DNA of 64,000 nt from Pseudomonas sp. PA15(2017) (GCF_001945395.1 NZ_MSXV01000055.1:171044-235043), one strand, 5' to 3'; counted from the first letter of the stretch, positions 9,614-18,291 are shown. The notes: generated from the letters alone by a model not told the origin. A program made the numbers and translations.

Positions 9614-11677
9614 ATGGCCATCGAAAAGAAAACCATCCGCCTGCTGATTCTCGAAGATTCGCAGAACGAGGCCGAGCGTCTCGTCAGCCTGTTCCGCAAT
9701 GCTGGTAATGCCACCCGCGTACACCGCCTGATCTCCAGCGAAGACCTGCTCGAAGCCCTCAGGCACAGCTGGGACCTGATGATCTGCTCGCCAGCCAGTG
9801 ACAGCCTGGAGCCACATGATGCGCTCGCCTGCATCCGCCGTGAGGGCAAGGACATCCCGGTGATCCTGCTGCTGGCCGACAACGAGCCGGACAGCGTCAC
9901 CGAAGCGCTGATGCTCGGCGCCCAGGACGCCCTGCCCCAGGGCGAAGACGAGCGCCTGGTGCTGGTCGCCCGCCGCGAACTGGTCAACCTCGAGGAACGC
10001 CGCGCCCGCCGTGCGGCAGAAGTGGCCCTGCGTGAAGCCGAGAAACGCTGCCAGCTGCTACTCGACAGCTCGGTCGATGCCATCGCCTACGTCCACGACG
10101 GCATGCACATCTACGCCAACCGTGCGTATCTGGAACTGTTCGGCTTCGACGACGCCGAGGCGCTCGAAGGCCTGCCGATGATCGACCTGATCGGTGCCAG
10201 CGATCAGGCGGCATTCAAGGATTTCCTGAAGAACCATCAGCAGATGGACAACCACGAACTCGGCTGTGCTGGCGTGCGCACCGACGACAGCAACTTCCCG
10301 GCGCGCATCACCCTGTCGCCGGCCGCCTACGACGGCGAACCCTGCATTCAGGTGGTGATCCGCGCCGAGACCGCCAACGCCGAACTGGAAGAGAAGTTGC
10401 GCGAGATCAGCAGCCTGGATCTGGTCACCGGCCTGTACAACCGCCCCCACTTCCTCGAGCTGATGGACAACGCCGCCCACCACGCCGTGCATGACGAGCA
10501 GCCCGCCAGCCTGGCCTATATCCGCGTCGACCGCTATGCCGCGCTGCTCGCCGACATGGGTCTGGGCGCCATCGACCTGCTGCTCACCGACCTCGGCGCC
10601 CTGCTGCGTGCCCACTTCCCGAAGGATGCGCAGCTGGCGCGTTTCGGCGACGATGTGTTCGCCGTCCTGCAGACCGGGCTTTCGCCGCAGCAGCAACGCC
10701 CGCTGCTCGAAGCGCTGCTGAAGAAAGCCGAAGCCCACCTGTTCGACATCAACGGCCGTACCGCCCAAACCACGCTGTCGATCGGCGTCGCCGGGCTCAA
10801 TGACACCACGCCTAAGGCCGGGGAAGTCATCGACCGCGCCCAGCGCTGCGCCGATCAACTGGACGAGCCCGGCACCCTCAAGCTGTTCGACCCGGCCGAG
10901 GAGCTGGCAGCCGCTGCCAACCGCGGCAGCGTGGTGGCCATGGTGCAGCAGGCGCTGGAGCAGAACAGCTTCCGCCTGCTGTTCCAGCCAGTGATCAGCC
11001 TGCGCGGCGACGAGCACGAGCACTACGAAGTATTGCTGCGCCTGCTCAGCCCGTCCGGGCAGGAAGTGCCGCCCGATGAATTCCTGGCCGTGGCCAGGGA
11101 GTCGGGAATGGGCGAGAAGATCGACCGCTGGGTGATTCTCAGCTCGATCAAGCTGCTTGCCGACCACCGCGCCAAGGGCCACGCCACGCGCCTGTTCGTG
11201 CACCTGTCCAGCGCCAGCCTGCAGGACCCGACGTTGCTGCCGTGGCTCAGCGTCGCGCTGAAAGCCGCACGGCTGCCCTCCGACGCCCTGGTATTCCAGC
11301 TCAGCGAGCCGGACGCGATCACCTACCTGAAGCAGGCCAAGGCGCTGGTCCAGGGCCTGAAGGACCTGCACTGCCATATCGCGCTCAGCCAGTTCGGCTG
11401 CGCCCTGAACCCGTTCAATACGCTACGCCACCTGCCGGTGGACTTCGTCAAGGTAGATGGCTCTTTCACCAAGGAGCTGAGCGATCCAGCCAATCAGGAA
11501 ACCCTGAAGACCATGCTGGCCGGCCTGCACAGCCAGGCCAAGCTGACCATCGTGCCGTTCGTGGAGTCGGCCAGCGTGCTGGCCACCCTGTGGCAGGCGG
11601 GCACCAACTACATCCAGGGCTACTACCTGCAGGGCCCCAGCCAGTCGATGGACTACAACTTCTCGTCAGACGATTGA
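9614..11677 (+). CDS. fimX: FimX, degenerate REC-PAS-GGDEF-EAL regulator of type IV pili
   Basis: FimX is a cyclic-di-GMP receptor required for type IV pilus assembly and twitching, acting at the cell pole through PilZ and PilB. The 687-residue protein is close to the known length (691 in P. aeruginosa). Domain order is receiver (about 8-130), PAS (about 145-255), GGDEF (about 265-425) and EAL (about 435-685). Every catalytic signature is lost: the receiver has Ser where the acceptor Asp should be (LMICSPASD), GGDEF reads FGDDVF near residue 342, and EAL reads EVL near 471. This matches FimX as a binding protein rather than an enzyme. The upstream PilZ-like gene is its likely operon partner. 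Confidence 0.93.
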   Translation: MAIEKKTIRLLILEDSQNEAERLVSLFRNAGNATRVHRLISSEDLLEALRHSWDLMICSPASDSLEPHDALACIRREGKDIPVILLLADNEPDSVTEALMLGAQDALPQGEDERLVLVARRELVNLEERRARRAAEVALREAEKRCQLLLDSSVDAIAYVHDGMHIYANRAYLELFGFDDAEALEGLPMIDLIGASDQAAFKDFLKNHQQMDNHELGCAGVRTDDSNFPARITLSPAAYDGEPCIQVVIRAETANAELEEKLREISSLDLVTGLYNRPHFLELMDNAAHHAVHDEQPASLAYIRVDRYAALLADMGLGAIDLLLTDLGALLRAHFPKDAQLARFGDDVFAVLQTGLSPQQQRPLLEALLKKAEAHLFDINGRTAQTTLSIGVAGLNDTTPKAGEVIDRAQRCADQLDEPGTLKLFDPAEELAAAANRGSVVAMVQQALEQNSFRLLFQPVISLRGDEHEHYEVLLRLLSPSGQEVPPDEFLAVARESGMGEKIDRWVILSSIKLLADHRAKGHATRLFVHLSSASLQDPTLLPWLSVALKAARLPSDALVFQLSEPDAITYLKQAKALVQGLKDLHCHIALSQFGCALNPFNTLRHLPVDFVKVDGSFTKELSDPANQETLKTMLAGLHSQAKLTIVPFVESASVLATLWQAGTNYIQGYYLQGPSQSMDYNFSSDD

Positions 11678-11680
11678 TCG

Positions 11681-11703
11681 GCGGGGCAGCCCAAGCGCCC
11701 CGC
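11681..11703 (+). terminator. Stem-loop after fimX, possible terminator
   Basis: GCGGGGC (11681-11687) and GCCCCGC (11697-11703) form a perfect seven-base stem with a nine-base loop, starting four bases after the fimX stop. The downstream sequence is not a good T-run, so intrinsic termination is uncertain. Confidence 0.45.
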
Positions 11704-11724
11704 TCTGCCTCAAATACCTTAGAA

Positions 11725-11929
11725 CCTGGTCATAATCGTTCAGCCCAGGTTCGTCGACTTTCGCAGCTCAGCTAAATGACGGGAGCGGCCGGTGAACTGA
11801 ATACTTGCAGGAGGGCTTCAGCCCCGAGTTCTTTGTTTGCCTTGATAAAAAGCTCGGGGCTAAAGCCCCTCCTACGAACTGCTCTTGCCTTGTAGCTGCC
11901 GCTTCATGCGCACCAAGACCGAAAACAGG
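11725..11929. repeat. Family A modular repeat, copy 1
   Basis: This element fills the fimX-serB gap of convergent genes. It has a left module (11739-11790, TTCAGCCCAGGTTCGTCGA at its start), an inner palindrome with arms 11809-11828 and 11853-11873 built on GGGGCTTTAGCCCC, and a right module (11883-11929, with CCGCTTCATGCGCA). Left and right modules recur at 28983-29217; the left module and a palindrome of the same type also recur at 29901-30043. Its right edge reaches almost to the serB stop codon. The ends resemble inverted repeats only weakly in this copy. Confidence 0.75.
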
Positions 11930-11932
11930 TGC

Positions 11933-13141
11933 TTAGCGCTGCTGATCGCGCTCGCGCACACCCAGCAGATACAAAACGCCATCCAGCCCAAGGGTCGAGA
12001 TCGCCTGCCTGGCCGATTGTTTGACCAGCGGTTTGGCGCGGAACGCCACGCCCAGGCCGGCGATCGCCAGCATCGGCAGGTCATTGGCGCCGTCGCCCAC
12101 GGCGATGGTCTGCTCCAATTGCAGGCCTTCCTTCTGCGCCAGCTCACGGAGCAGATCCGCCTTGCGCTGGGCGTCGACGATCGGTTCGACGGCGACACCA
12201 GTGACCTTGCCATCGACCACTGCCAGCTCGTTGGCGAACACGTAGTCGATGCCCAGCCTGTCCTGCAGTTGCTTGGCGAAGTAGGTGAAGCCGCCGGACA
12301 GGATGGCGGTCTTGTAGCCCAGGCGCTTGAGCTCGGCGAACAACCGCTCGGTGCCCTCGGTCAGGCGCAGCGAGGCGCCTATCTCGTCCAGCACGCCGAC
12401 GTCCAGACCCTTGAGCAACGCCAGGCGCTCCTTGAAGCTGGCGCGGAAATCCAGCTCGCCGCGCATCGCCCGCTCGGTGATGGCCGAAACCTTGTCGCCG
12501 ATACCGGCGGCCTTGGCCAGTTCGTCAATCACCTCGGCCTCGATCAGCGTCGAGTCCATGTCGAACACCGCCAGGCGGCGGTGGCGACGCTGCAGTGAGT
12601 CGACCTGGAAGGCGATATCCATGTTCAGCTCGTCGGCGGCACGCAGGAACTCGGCGCGCAGGCCGGCAGCATCACCCGGCTCGCCGCGCAGGGAGAACTC
12701 GATGCAGGCGTTGCCCGGTTGCGCATCCACCGGCACCGGCAGCGACAGCCGCTCGATACGCTCGATGCTCAGGCCCTGCTCGGCAGTCAGTGCGCTGACG
12801 CGCTGCAATTGCTCGGCGGTGACCTGGCGGCTCAACAAGGTGACGATGTGGCGCGCACTGCCCTGCCCTTCGACCCAGCGCCGGTAATCGGCTTCGTCGA
12901 GCGGGGTGAAATGGGCCTGCTGACCCAGCGCCTGGGCGGCAGCCAACACGGCACTGGACAGCGCCGGCAGCGAGGCCTGATCAGCCACCTCGATCAGGAT
13001 GCCCAACGACGCGGCGCCGTGTACGGCAGCCTGGGCGATGTCGAGGATGTTCACGCCGGCCTGGGCCAGCACGCCGCTAACGGCTACCGTGAGGCCGGGC
13101 CGATCTTCACCGGTAACGTTGATCAGGACGATTTGGCGCAA
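11933..13141 (-). CDS. serB: Phosphoserine phosphatase SerB
   Basis: SerB carries out the last step of serine synthesis, removing phosphate from O-phosphoserine. The 402-residue form has two ACT-like regulatory regions at the N-terminus (INVTGEDRPGLTV opens the first) and a C-terminal HAD phosphatase domain. The catalytic motif DMDST has its nucleophile at D194 and acid-base residue at D196; the HAD motif GDGANDLPM follows later. I chose the TTG start at 13141 because GGAG lies six bases upstream and the protein then begins directly with the ACT strand; the frame is open further upstream but that leader has no family character. Divergent to the AhpA/YtjB-like gene, an association also seen in E. 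coli. Confidence 0.93.
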   Translation of the reverse strand: MRQIVLINVTGEDRPGLTVAVSGVLAQAGVNILDIAQAAVHGAASLGILIEVADQASLPALSSAVLAAAQALGQQAHFTPLDEADYRRWVEGQGSARHIVTLLSRQVTAEQLQRVSALTAEQGLSIERIERLSLPVPVDAQPGNACIEFSLRGEPGDAAGLRAEFLRAADELNMDIAFQVDSLQRRHRRLAVFDMDSTLIEAEVIDELAKAAGIGDKVSAITERAMRGELDFRASFKERLALLKGLDVGVLDEIGASLRLTEGTERLFAELKRLGYKTAILSGGFTYFAKQLQDRLGIDYVFANELAVVDGKVTGVAVEPIVDAQRKADLLRELAQKEGLQLEQTIAVGDGANDLPMLAIAGLGVAFRAKPLVKQSARQAISTLGLDGVLYLLGVRERDQQR

Positions 13142-13320
13142 GGCGTACTCCGGGGCTCGCAGGACTATGAACGGTCTGCCGAACGGCAATGTGCAGCAGG
13201 GCCGGTAAAAAAACGCACATTCTAACCATTTCGGCACCCCGCGGGCACGCGCGGCGCTTTGCCCTGTGCGGGTCGCTCGCTATACTGCGCGCCACTTCCA
13301 GTCAACGAGAGCCGAGCTCT

Positions 13321-14853
13321 GTGAACCGGCCCGCCCCCGTAAAGCCCGACAACTTCTTCCTCCTGCTCTTCCGTGCGCTGCGCCAACGTCGCGTGCCGCT
13401 GGCATTGCGTATCGTCAGTCACAGCCTGTTGCTGGTGGCCATGGCGCTGGTGATCTATGCCTGGGTGATCGGCATGCAGTTCAAGCAGGCCATGCAGCAG
13501 CAAGCCGAAGCGCTGGGCAGCAGCCTGATTACCCAGACGGCTGCCTCGGCCACCGAGCTGCTGGTGTCCAACGACATCCTCAGCCTCAACGTGCTGCTCA
13601 ACAATCTGGTGAAGAACCCGCTGGTGGCCCACGCGGCCATCTATAGCGTGGATAACCGCATCCTCGCCGAAGCCGGCACGCGCCCGAGCAAAAGCATGCT
13701 CGGTGAAACCGAAGGCCTGTATTCGACGCCCATCACCTTCCAGGAGGTGATGGCCGGACAGCTGCGCATCAGCCTGGACATGCAGCAGTTCGAACAGCCG
13801 ATGACCATCAGCCTGCAGAGCATGGGCATTCTCAGCCTGATTCTGCTGGCCCTGACCCTGTCGCTGAGCCTGCGCCTGGGCCGGCAGATTTCCACGCCAT
13901 TGATGCAGATGCGCGTATGGCTGCGCGATCCGGACGACTATGCTCCAGGTGGCAACCGCCAGGACGAGATCGGCGATCTGGCGCGCCAGCTACAGGCGCG
14001 CCTGGCCCCCGAAAAACCGCCGGAGCCGGAGCCGGAATTCGACGACCTTGATGTGCTGGGCGAGGATTTCCTCGACGACGAGCACGAAGACGACCGCGAT
14101 GAGCGTGACGAGCGCCCCGCTCCCAGCTTCGCGATGCGTGACCTGCGCGACACTCGCTTCGACAGCGAGGACGACTACGACCCGCCGAGCCGGCGTCGCG
14201 ACGAGCACGATGACGATGCCTTCGCCGACCTGTACGACGATGAAGACAGCCCGGCCGCGCCTGCACCAACGGCGCCGGCGGCCCCTCGCAAGAGTGCCGT
14301 ACTGGCCGTTCAGCTGGGCGCCCAGGAACAACTGCGGCACCTGCCGCGCACGCGCCTGATGGAGTTGCTGGAAAGCTATCGCGGCTGCCTGGACAAGGCG
14401 GCGACGCTCTACAAGGCCGAACTGCACACTCTCAACGATGGCAGCAGCCTGATGCTGTTCCACCACGAGGCCAGCGGGGACGACTACCTGACCCACGCCA
14501 TCTGCTGCGGCGAACTGCTGCGTGCTCTCGGCCACGCCCTGCAGATCGAGGTGGCCGACAGCGGTATCACCCTGCACCTGCAACTGGGCCTGACCCTGGG
14601 TGAAGACCTGCGGGGCCTGAGTCAGGGCGAGCTGCTACTCAGCGAAACCGCCCAGGATGCCCTGGCGCTGTCGCAGCACAGCCGCAACCTGCTGCTGGTC
14701 GAGCGCCGCGTCGGCGAAGATGCCACCCTGCGCCAGCGTGCGCGCATCCGCGCCATCGCCAGCCCCGAGGGTGCCAGCTGCGTCGAGCGCCTGCTCGATC
14801 CGTATCCGGCATTGCTGGAGCGGCAAATGGCCAAGCTGCGCGAAGAGCGCTAG
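13321..14853 (+). CDS. AhpA/YtjB-like HAMP membrane protein with degenerate cyclase-like C-terminus
   Basis: The 510-residue protein starts at a GTG and has two membrane helices (about 35-53 and 168-186) flanking a periplasmic region, then a HAMP-like segment (187-235) with the block RQDEIGDLARQLQ. This part resembles E. coli YtjB (Smp), which also neighbours serB but is only about 214 residues. A very acidic, low-complexity linker follows (about 234-313). The last region (about 323-480) reads like a class III adenylate/guanylate cyclase fold: a strand, then LMELLESYRGCLDKAATLYKA, then NDGSSLMLF, then LLLSETAQDAL. The first metal-binding Asp position is Gln, so catalysis is unlikely. Family placement is fair; the cyclase-fold reading is my inference. 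Confidence 0.72.
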   Translation: MNRPAPVKPDNFFLLLFRALRQRRVPLALRIVSHSLLLVAMALVIYAWVIGMQFKQAMQQQAEALGSSLITQTAASATELLVSNDILSLNVLLNNLVKNPLVAHAAIYSVDNRILAEAGTRPSKSMLGETEGLYSTPITFQEVMAGQLRISLDMQQFEQPMTISLQSMGILSLILLALTLSLSLRLGRQISTPLMQMRVWLRDPDDYAPGGNRQDEIGDLARQLQARLAPEKPPEPEPEFDDLDVLGEDFLDDEHEDDRDERDERPAPSFAMRDLRDTRFDSEDDYDPPSRRRDEHDDDAFADLYDDEDSPAAPAPTAPAAPRKSAVLAVQLGAQEQLRHLPRTRLMELLESYRGCLDKAATLYKAELHTLNDGSSLMLFHHEASGDDYLTHAICCGELLRALGHALQIEVADSGITLHLQLGLTLGEDLRGLSQGELLLSETAQDALALSQHSRNLLLVERRVGEDATLRQRARIRAIASPEGASCVERLLDPYPALLERQMAKLREER

Positions 14854-14874
14854 CGATTCAGCAGTGGAAATGAG

Positions 14875-14903
14875 AAAGGCCGGCGTATATGCCGGCCTTT
14901 TTT
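14875..14903 (+). terminator. Rho-independent terminator
   Basis: AAAGGCCGGC (14875-14884) and GCCGGCCTTT (14891-14900) form a perfect ten-base stem with a six-base loop and continue into a run of T, 22 bases after the stop of the HAMP protein gene. This is the cleanest intrinsic terminator in the window. Confidence 0.9.
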
Positions 14904-14935
14904 ATGCCCATTTGCAGTCGACTTGAGAGAGCGTG

Positions 14936-14998
14936 GCGTGGGCGTTTTTTCGCGGGCATGGACTAGGCGTCCCCGCCCGCTCCCACGGTTGTTGTATC
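14936..14998. repeat. Family C REP sequence, copy 1
   Basis: An imperfect palindrome ending in CCCGCTCCCACGG. Its second half, from CGCGGGCATG onward, is nearly identical to the copy at 58420-58481 over about 35 bases. With the terminator and the copy at 15095-15144 it accounts for the 316-base gene-free stretch 14854-15169; the sequence between the two REP copies shows nothing I can name. Confidence 0.75.
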
Positions 14999-15094
14999 AA
15001 CCAGCAATGCCCTTTCCAGGGAGCACCTTTGTAGCCTGGTTTAAGCGCCAACTTACGAACATCCGAGGAAGACGCAGACGCTGAAGCCACGACC

Positions 15095-15144
15095 TGTGGG
15101 AGCGCGCCACGCGCGCGATTTCGCAGGCACGGCTCGCTCTCACA
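15095..15144. repeat. Family C REP sequence, copy 2
   Basis: TGTGGGAGCGCGCCACG opens this copy, which ends in CTCGCTCTCACA. It lies opposite in orientation to the copy at 14936-14998, forming an inverted REP pair about 100 bases apart, just beyond the end of ssuF. Confidence 0.7.
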
Positions 15145-15169
15145 AGTTGCCAGTGAACACGCAGCGCGA

Positions 15170-15385
15170 TCAAAGCTTGGCGATCGACACTTCGGTGGAT
15201 TTCACGAAGGCGATCACTTCGCTGCCAACGCCCAGTTCCAGCTCGCGCACGGAACGGGTGGTGATCACCGAGGTGACGATGCCGGCGGCGGTCTGCACGT
15301 CGATTTCCGACAGCACGTCGCCTTCGACGATTTCCTTGATGGTGCCTTTGAACTGGTTGCGAACGTTGATGGCTTTGATAGTCAT
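15170..15385 (-). CDS. ssuF: SsuF, single-domain TOBE/molbindin protein
   Basis: This 71-residue protein is a single TOBE (molbindin-like) domain, with family blocks RNQFKGTIKEIVEGDV, SVITTRSVRELELGVGSEVIAFVKSTEVSI. Such domains bind molybdate or tungstate oxyanions. It is the last gene of the sulfonate operon, and in P. putida ssuF is needed for full sulfonate use although its exact role is unclear. It begins 51 bases after the ssuB stop. Length and position make the call firm; the ligand is not shown by the sequence. Confidence 0.88.
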   Translation of the reverse strand: MTIKAINVRNQFKGTIKEIVEGDVLSEIDVQTAAGIVTSVITTRSVRELELGVGSEVIAFVKSTEVSIAKL

Positions 15386-15436
15386 GGCTAAGTCTCCTGG
15401 GGTTTTAGGCTGCCCACAAAGGGCATGAAGTCAGGG

Positions 15437-16249
15437 TTAGAGCGCCCAGCGCAGCTGGGTCGGCAGGGGTGAAACCGGATCCGGTTCGGCAGGCAGCGCC
15501 GGTATCTGCAGCACGCGGTTGAGCACGTCGGCCTCCAGGGCCGCCAAGTGTGCAGAGCCGCGATTACGTGGACGCGGCAGGTTCACCTCAATGTCGAGAC
15601 CGATCTCGCCGTCCTCGATGAGGATCACCCGGTCCGCGGTGGCTACCGCTTCGCTGACATCGTGGGTGACCAGTAGTACGTTGAAACCGTGCTTCTGCCA
15701 CAGGCTTTCGATCAGTTGCTGCATCTCGATGCGGGTCAGCGCGTCGAGAGCGCCAAGGGGTTCGTCGAGCAGCAGCAGGCGGGGTTCGTGAATCAGCGCG
15801 CGGGCCAGGGCGACACGTTGTTTCTGGCCGCCGGACAGGGACGCCGGCCACTCGTTGGCGCGATCGGCCAGGCCCACCGCATCGAGCACCTGCTCAGCCT
15901 TGGGCCGCCAGTCACCTGTGAGGCCAAGGCCGACGTTGTCGATCACCCGCTTCCAGGGTAGCAGCCGTGCCTCCTGGAACATCAGCCGAGTATCCTCGCG
16001 AGCCGCTGCCAGCGGCCCGTTGCCGGCCAGCAGTTCACCACCCGTGGGCGCGTCGAGCCCGGCGAGCAGGCGCAGCAAGGTGCTCTTGCCGCAACCACTG
16101 CGCCCCACCACGGCGACGAACTGCCCAGCCGGGATGCGCAGGTCGATATCCCTGAGCACCTGGCGCTCACCGAAGGACTTCTGAATGCCGCGAATGGTCA
16201 GCGGCGTGCCTCGCTTGAGGTTGTGTAAAGCGTTCAATGGGGCATTCAT
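15437..16249 (-). CDS. ssuB: Aliphatic sulfonate ABC transporter ATPase SsuB
   Basis: SsuB powers import of alkanesulfonates. The 270-residue protein has Walker A GRSGCGKST at 49-57, the Q-loop in MFQEARLLPW, the signature LSGGQ, Walker B LLLLDEP and the switch His in LVTHDVSEA. The start ATG overlaps the ssuC stop in an ATGA arrangement, which fixes it and indicates coupled translation; the frame continues upstream inside ssuC and is not coding there. It is part of lsfA-ssuEADCBF, expected to be induced when sulfate or cysteine is scarce. Confidence 0.94.
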   Translation of the reverse strand: MNAPLNALHNLKRGTPLTIRGIQKSFGERQVLRDIDLRIPAGQFVAVVGRSGCGKSTLLRLLAGLDAPTGGELLAGNGPLAAAREDTRLMFQEARLLPWKRVIDNVGLGLTGDWRPKAEQVLDAVGLADRANEWPASLSGGQKQRVALARALIHEPRLLLLDEPLGALDALTRIEMQQLIESLWQKHGFNVLLVTHDVSEAVATADRVILIEDGEIGLDIEVNLPRPRNRGSAHLAALEADVLNRVLQIPALPAEPDPVSPLPTQLRWAL

Positions 16250-17037
16250 TTCGCAGCCGCTCCCTGATAAGCCGGGTGCCAGCGCAACCAGGCACGTTCG
16301 AGGCCACGGGCAGCGACGTCGGCCAGCTTGCCGAGCACGGCGTAGAGCAGAATGGCCAGCACCACCACATCGGTCTGCAGGAATTCGCGGGCGTTCATCG
16401 CCAGGTAACCGATGCCGCTGCTGGCGGAAATGGTCTCGGCGACGATCAGGGTCAGCCACATCAGGCCGAGCGCGAAGCGTACACCGACCAGGATCGACGG
16501 CAGCGCGCCGGGCAGGATCACCTGACGGAACAGCGCGAAGCCAGACAGGCCGTAGCTGCGCGACATCTCCACCAGCGCCGGATCGACGTTGCGGATGCCG
16601 TGGTAGGTGTTCAGGTAGATCGGGAAAAGAGTGCCGAGGGCGACCAGGAAAATCTTCGCGCTCTCGTCGATGCCAAACCACAGAATCACCAGGGGAATCA
16701 GCGCCAGGTGCGGCACGTTGCGGATCATCTGCACCGAGCTGTCGATCAGCCGCTCGCCCCACTTCGACAAACCGGTGATGAAGCCCAGCGCCAGGCCGAT
16801 ACCACCACCGATGGCGAAACCGACGCCAGCGCGCCAGCCACTGATCGCCAGATGCGTCCAGATTTCGCCGCTGGACAGCAGTTGCCAGCCGGCCTCGAAC
16901 ACCGCGCTGGGCGCCGGCAGAATGCGCGTGGACAACAGCCCCAGCGCTACCGAGCCCTGCCAGGCGACCAGCAGTGCCACGGGCAAGGCCCAGGGCGCCA
17001 GGCGTAGGGCCAGGCTGTTGGAAGATGCTTTGCTCAT
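16246..17037 (-). CDS. ssuC: Aliphatic sulfonate ABC transporter permease SsuC
   Basis: SsuC is the membrane channel of the sulfonate importer. The 263-residue protein has about six hydrophobic segments and the family's EAA-type loop with EMSRSYGLSGFALFRQVILPGALPSI, where the permease docks to the ATPase. The start was placed at MSKASSNSLALR rather than at an ATG 33 bases upstream, because the shorter N-terminus matches the family and leaves a normal gap after ssuD. It lies between ssuD (50 bases upstream) and ssuB (overlapping). Confidence 0.93.
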   Translation of the reverse strand: MSKASSNSLALRLAPWALPVALLVAWQGSVALGLLSTRILPAPSAVFEAGWQLLSSGEIWTHLAISGWRAGVGFAIGGGIGLALGFITGLSKWGERLIDSSVQMIRNVPHLALIPLVILWFGIDESAKIFLVALGTLFPIYLNTYHGIRNVDPALVEMSRSYGLSGFALFRQVILPGALPSILVGVRFALGLMWLTLIVAETISASSGIGYLAMNAREFLQTDVVVLAILLYAVLGKLADVAARGLERAWLRWHPAYQGAAAK

Positions 17038-17087
17038 CGCGTACCTCGAAATCATCGCGGGCCGGGCCATCCACGCCCGGCCATGGT

Positions 17088-18236
17088 TCAGCTGGCCGAA
17101 GCCGCCTTGGGCAGAATGTCGTTGGCGACCATTTCACCGAACGGACTCACGTAGTTGGCGCCTTCCGGCAGCGCCGGGCGGTTCACCTGCAGATGGGGGA
17201 ACAGCAGCTCGGCGACGCGATAAGATTCTTCGAGGTGTGGATAACCGGAGAAGATGAAGGTATCGATGCCCAGCGCGGCGTATTCCTTGACCCGTTCGGC
17301 GACCGTCGGACCATCACCGACCAGCGCGGTGCCGGCACCGCCACGCACCAGGCCAACGCCGGCCCAGAGGTTGGGTGACACTTCCAGGTTGTCCTTGCTG
17401 CCGCCGTGCAGGGCGGCCATGCGCTGCTGGCCGACCGAATCGAAGCGCGCCAGGGACGCCTGGGCGCGGGCGATGGTGTCGTCGTCGACATGGGCGATCA
17501 GTTTGTCAGCGGCCTTCCAGGCCTCTTCATTGGTCTCCCGCACGATCACGTGCAGGCGAATGCCGAAACGCACTTCGCGGCCCTGAGCCTTGGCCTTCTC
17601 ACGCACCTGGGCGATCTTCTCGGCCACCGCGGCGGGCGGCTCGCCCCAGGTCAGGTACAGCTCGACCTGCTCGGCGGCCAGGTCCTGCGCCGCTTCCGAA
17701 GAGCCGCCGAAATACAGCGGCGGGCGTGGTTGCTGAACAGGCGGATAGAGCAGCTTGGCGCCTTTGACCTGAATGTGTTTGCCGTCGTAATCGACTACCT
17801 CGCCTTCCAGCACGCGGCGCCAGATGCGGGTGAATTCGACCGAGGCTTCGTAGCGCTCGGCATGGGACAGGTTGAGGCCGTCACCGGCCAGCTCGTCCGG
17901 GTCACCGCCGGTTACCAGGTTGAATAGCGCGCGGCCACCGGACAGGCGATCCAGTGTCGCCGCCTGGCGCGCCGCCACGGTCGGGGAAATGATCCCCGGC
18001 CGCAGGGCAACGAGGAATTTCAGCCGCTGGGTCACCGGGATCAGCGAGGCGGCGACCAGCCAGGAATCCTCGCAGGATCGCCCGGTGGGGATCAGTACGC
18101 CGCCGAAACCCAGGCGGTCGGCGGCCTGGGCAATCTGCTGCAGGTAGCCGTGGTCGACGGCTCGGGCCCCTTGCGAGGTACCGAGATAGTGGCCATCACC
18201 GTGGGTGGGCAGGAACCAGAAGATATTGAGGCTCAT
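17088..18236 (-). CDS. ssuD: FMNH2-dependent alkanesulfonate monooxygenase SsuD
   Basis: SsuD cleaves C1 and longer alkanesulfonates to an aldehyde and sulfite using reduced FMN and oxygen. At 382 residues it has exactly the family length. It has the bacterial-luciferase-like fold with the conserved stretches FWFLPTHGDGHYLGTS at the N-terminus, TGRSCEDSW near 51-59 and LVTGGDPDE. Reduced flavin is supplied by SsuE from the same operon. The sulfite released feeds cysteine synthesis. The start ATG at MSLNIFWF is preceded by a ribosome-binding sequence. Confidence 0.96.
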   Translation of the reverse strand: MSLNIFWFLPTHGDGHYLGTSQGARAVDHGYLQQIAQAADRLGFGGVLIPTGRSCEDSWLVAASLIPVTQRLKFLVALRPGIISPTVAARQAATLDRLSGGRALFNLVTGGDPDELAGDGLNLSHAERYEASVEFTRIWRRVLEGEVVDYDGKHIQVKGAKLLYPPVQQPRPPLYFGGSSEAAQDLAAEQVELYLTWGEPPAAVAEKIAQVREKAKAQGREVRFGIRLHVIVRETNEEAWKAADKLIAHVDDDTIARAQASLARFDSVGQQRMAALHGGSKDNLEVSPNLWAGVGLVRGGAGTALVGDGPTVAERVKEYAALGIDTFIFSGYPHLEESYRVAELLFPHLQVNRPALPEGANYVSPFGEMVANDILPKAASAS

Positions 18237-18267
18237 GGAGTGGTCTCCTTGGAAATCGCGATGCCCC

Positions 18268-18286
18268 CGCCCTACAGGTAGGGGCG
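18268..18286 (-). other. Stem-loop between ssuA and ssuD
   Basis: CCCTA and TAGGG form a short stem, extended by neighbouring GC pairs, in the 55-base gap between the ssuA stop and the ssuD start. It could stabilise the upstream ssuA message so that the binding protein is made in excess, as in many ABC operons. This is inferred from position only. Confidence 0.3.
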
Positions 18287-18291
18287 AGGGT

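Noticed and set aside
11933..13237. A longer SerB starting upstream of 13141
   Set aside because: The extra N-terminal residues have no ACT character and would run into the promoter region of the divergent gene; the TTG at 13141 has a well-placed GGAG.
14854..15169. A small gene in the 316-base gap before ssuF
   Set aside because: Short frames exist but consist of the terminator and two REP copies; none has a ribosome site or a protein-like translation.
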